This document shows positions 63,539 to 64,000 of a stretch of 64,000 nt of DNA, piece by piece (position 1 is the first letter of the stretch; every line of letters starts with the position of its first letter). Both the position numbers and the translations under genes were made by a program. This DNA is from Bacteriovoracaceae bacterium (GTDB lineage Bacteria; Bdellovibrionota; UBA1018), in NCBI GenBank assembly GCA_947447665.1, contig CANFJX010000005.1, positions 1 through 64,000 of the forward strand, given 5' to 3'. The notes under the pieces were generated by a model, which saw only the letters and a list, made by a program, of their open reading frames with translations, was not told the DNA's origin and did not search any database.

Positions 63539-64000
63539 TTACTTTACTTTTTGAATTACAATCACAGGGCCAGGCGTCATAGATGACTTTTTGCTGGCAC
63601 CCGGAGCTAGAACCATGATGAGCTTCTTGCCTTCGAGCTTCGGAGGGGCTTCTACGTTGGAAATATCTTTGACCAACTCCACCAGCTGTCTCATGATTTT
63701 GAACCCTTGCTCAGCGTAAGCAATTTCTCGCCCGCGGAACATAATGGTAATTTTCGCTTTATCGCCGTCTTCAAGGAACTGTCGAACATTTTTAAATTTA
63801 TATTCTAAATCATGTTCTTCTGTCTGAGGACGTAACTGAACTTCTTTGACTTTGATAACCGTTTGCTTCTTTTTCGCGACTTGTTCTTTTTTCTTTTTTT
63901 CGTACTTAAATTTTCCGTAGTCGCAAATCTTACAAACGGGAGGCTGAGCGTTGGGAGACACCTCCATCAAATCGAGACCTCGTTCACGAGCCATTTGAAG
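63539..64000 (-). CDS. infC: Translation initiation factor IF-3 (5' end outside window)
   Basis: The visible 153 residues cover most of IF-3: the end of the N-domain (ARERGLDLMEVSPNAQPPVC, DYGKFKYEKKKKE), the basic linker and the C-domain (KEVQLRPQTEEHDLEYK, FLEDGDKAKITIMFRGREIA, KKLIMVLAPG). IF-3 binds 30S and checks the start codon. The frame is open through base 64000, so the start lies beyond it. IF-3 is the factor that discriminates ATT starts, relevant to the HDOD-like gene. Confidence 0.95.
   Translation of the reverse strand, partial: LQMARERGLDLMEVSPNAQPPVCKICDYGKFKYEKKKKEQVAKKKQTVIKVKEVQLRPQTEEHDLEYKFKNVRQFLEDGDKAKITIMFRGREIAYAEQGFKIMRQLVELVKDISNVEAPPKLEGKKLIMVLAPGASKKSSMTPGPVIVIQKVK

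Overview
The window reads as a chromosomal segment of a Gram-negative bacterium with moderate G+C. Many genes encode exported lipoproteins, outer-membrane barrels or envelope enzymes. The mixture of coiled-coil and unknown exported proteins with housekeeping blocks suggests a member of the Bdellovibrionota or a related delta-proteobacterial line; this placement is inference from gene content, not from a marker-gene tree. I see no insertion sequence, prophage, CRISPR array or plasmid function. The tyrosine recombinase is the housekeeping XerD.

Layout. 1-3.3 kb: end of a PVPA-repeat protein, a DsbA-like thiol protein, KdsD and a lipoprotein. 3.5-11 kb: a coiled-coil protein overlapping pyruvate kinase, then MutS, Dps and MutY. 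11-16.8 kb: a wall amidase, a lipoprotein, XerD, an ArnT-like transferase and an exported methyltransferase-like protein. 16.8-24.6 kb: an M1 aminopeptidase, an S2P-like protease, trpS-scpA-scpB-rluB and initiator tRNA. 24.7-31.1 kb: accessory genes, namely a BLUF photoreceptor, an aldo/keto reductase, a Met-rich outer-membrane protein, a mitochondrial-carrier-like protein, a CBS protein and a second ArnT-like transferase. 31.2-35.9 kb: biotin operon bioB-bioF-bioDA (BioD and BioA fused) with a divergent ferredoxin. 36-44 kb: an EXORDIUM/PHI-1-like secreted protein, a three-gene cluster (HDOD-like, STAS-like, coiled coil), an acyltransferase, a 739-residue helical protein resembling a helicase insert without its motor, and an EEP hydrolase. 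44-46.6 kb: LemA/TPM proteins and an ECF sigma factor. 46.5-51.7 kb: shikimate operon aroE-C-K-B-Q, with aroQ fused in frame to an outer-membrane barrel, plus a TPR gene. 52-55.7 kb: an exported AGQK-repeat protein, DedA, a KamA-family radical SAM enzyme and an exported Gly/Ala-rich protein. 55.8-64 kb: tRNA-Val, ihfA, pheT, pheS, rplT, rpmI and infC, with an opposite-strand beta-propeller lipoprotein placed between rpmI and infC.

The most notable observations are: (1) a mitochondrial carrier (SLC25)-type protein with a bacterial signal peptide; (2) an EXORDIUM-like protein, a family best known from plants; (3) the aroQ/outer-membrane-protein in-frame fusion; (4) a stand-alone helicase-insert-like protein; (5) an HDOD-like gene whose only well-placed start is ATT; and (6) the split infC/rpmI cluster. 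All homology statements come from reading motifs; no database search was possible.
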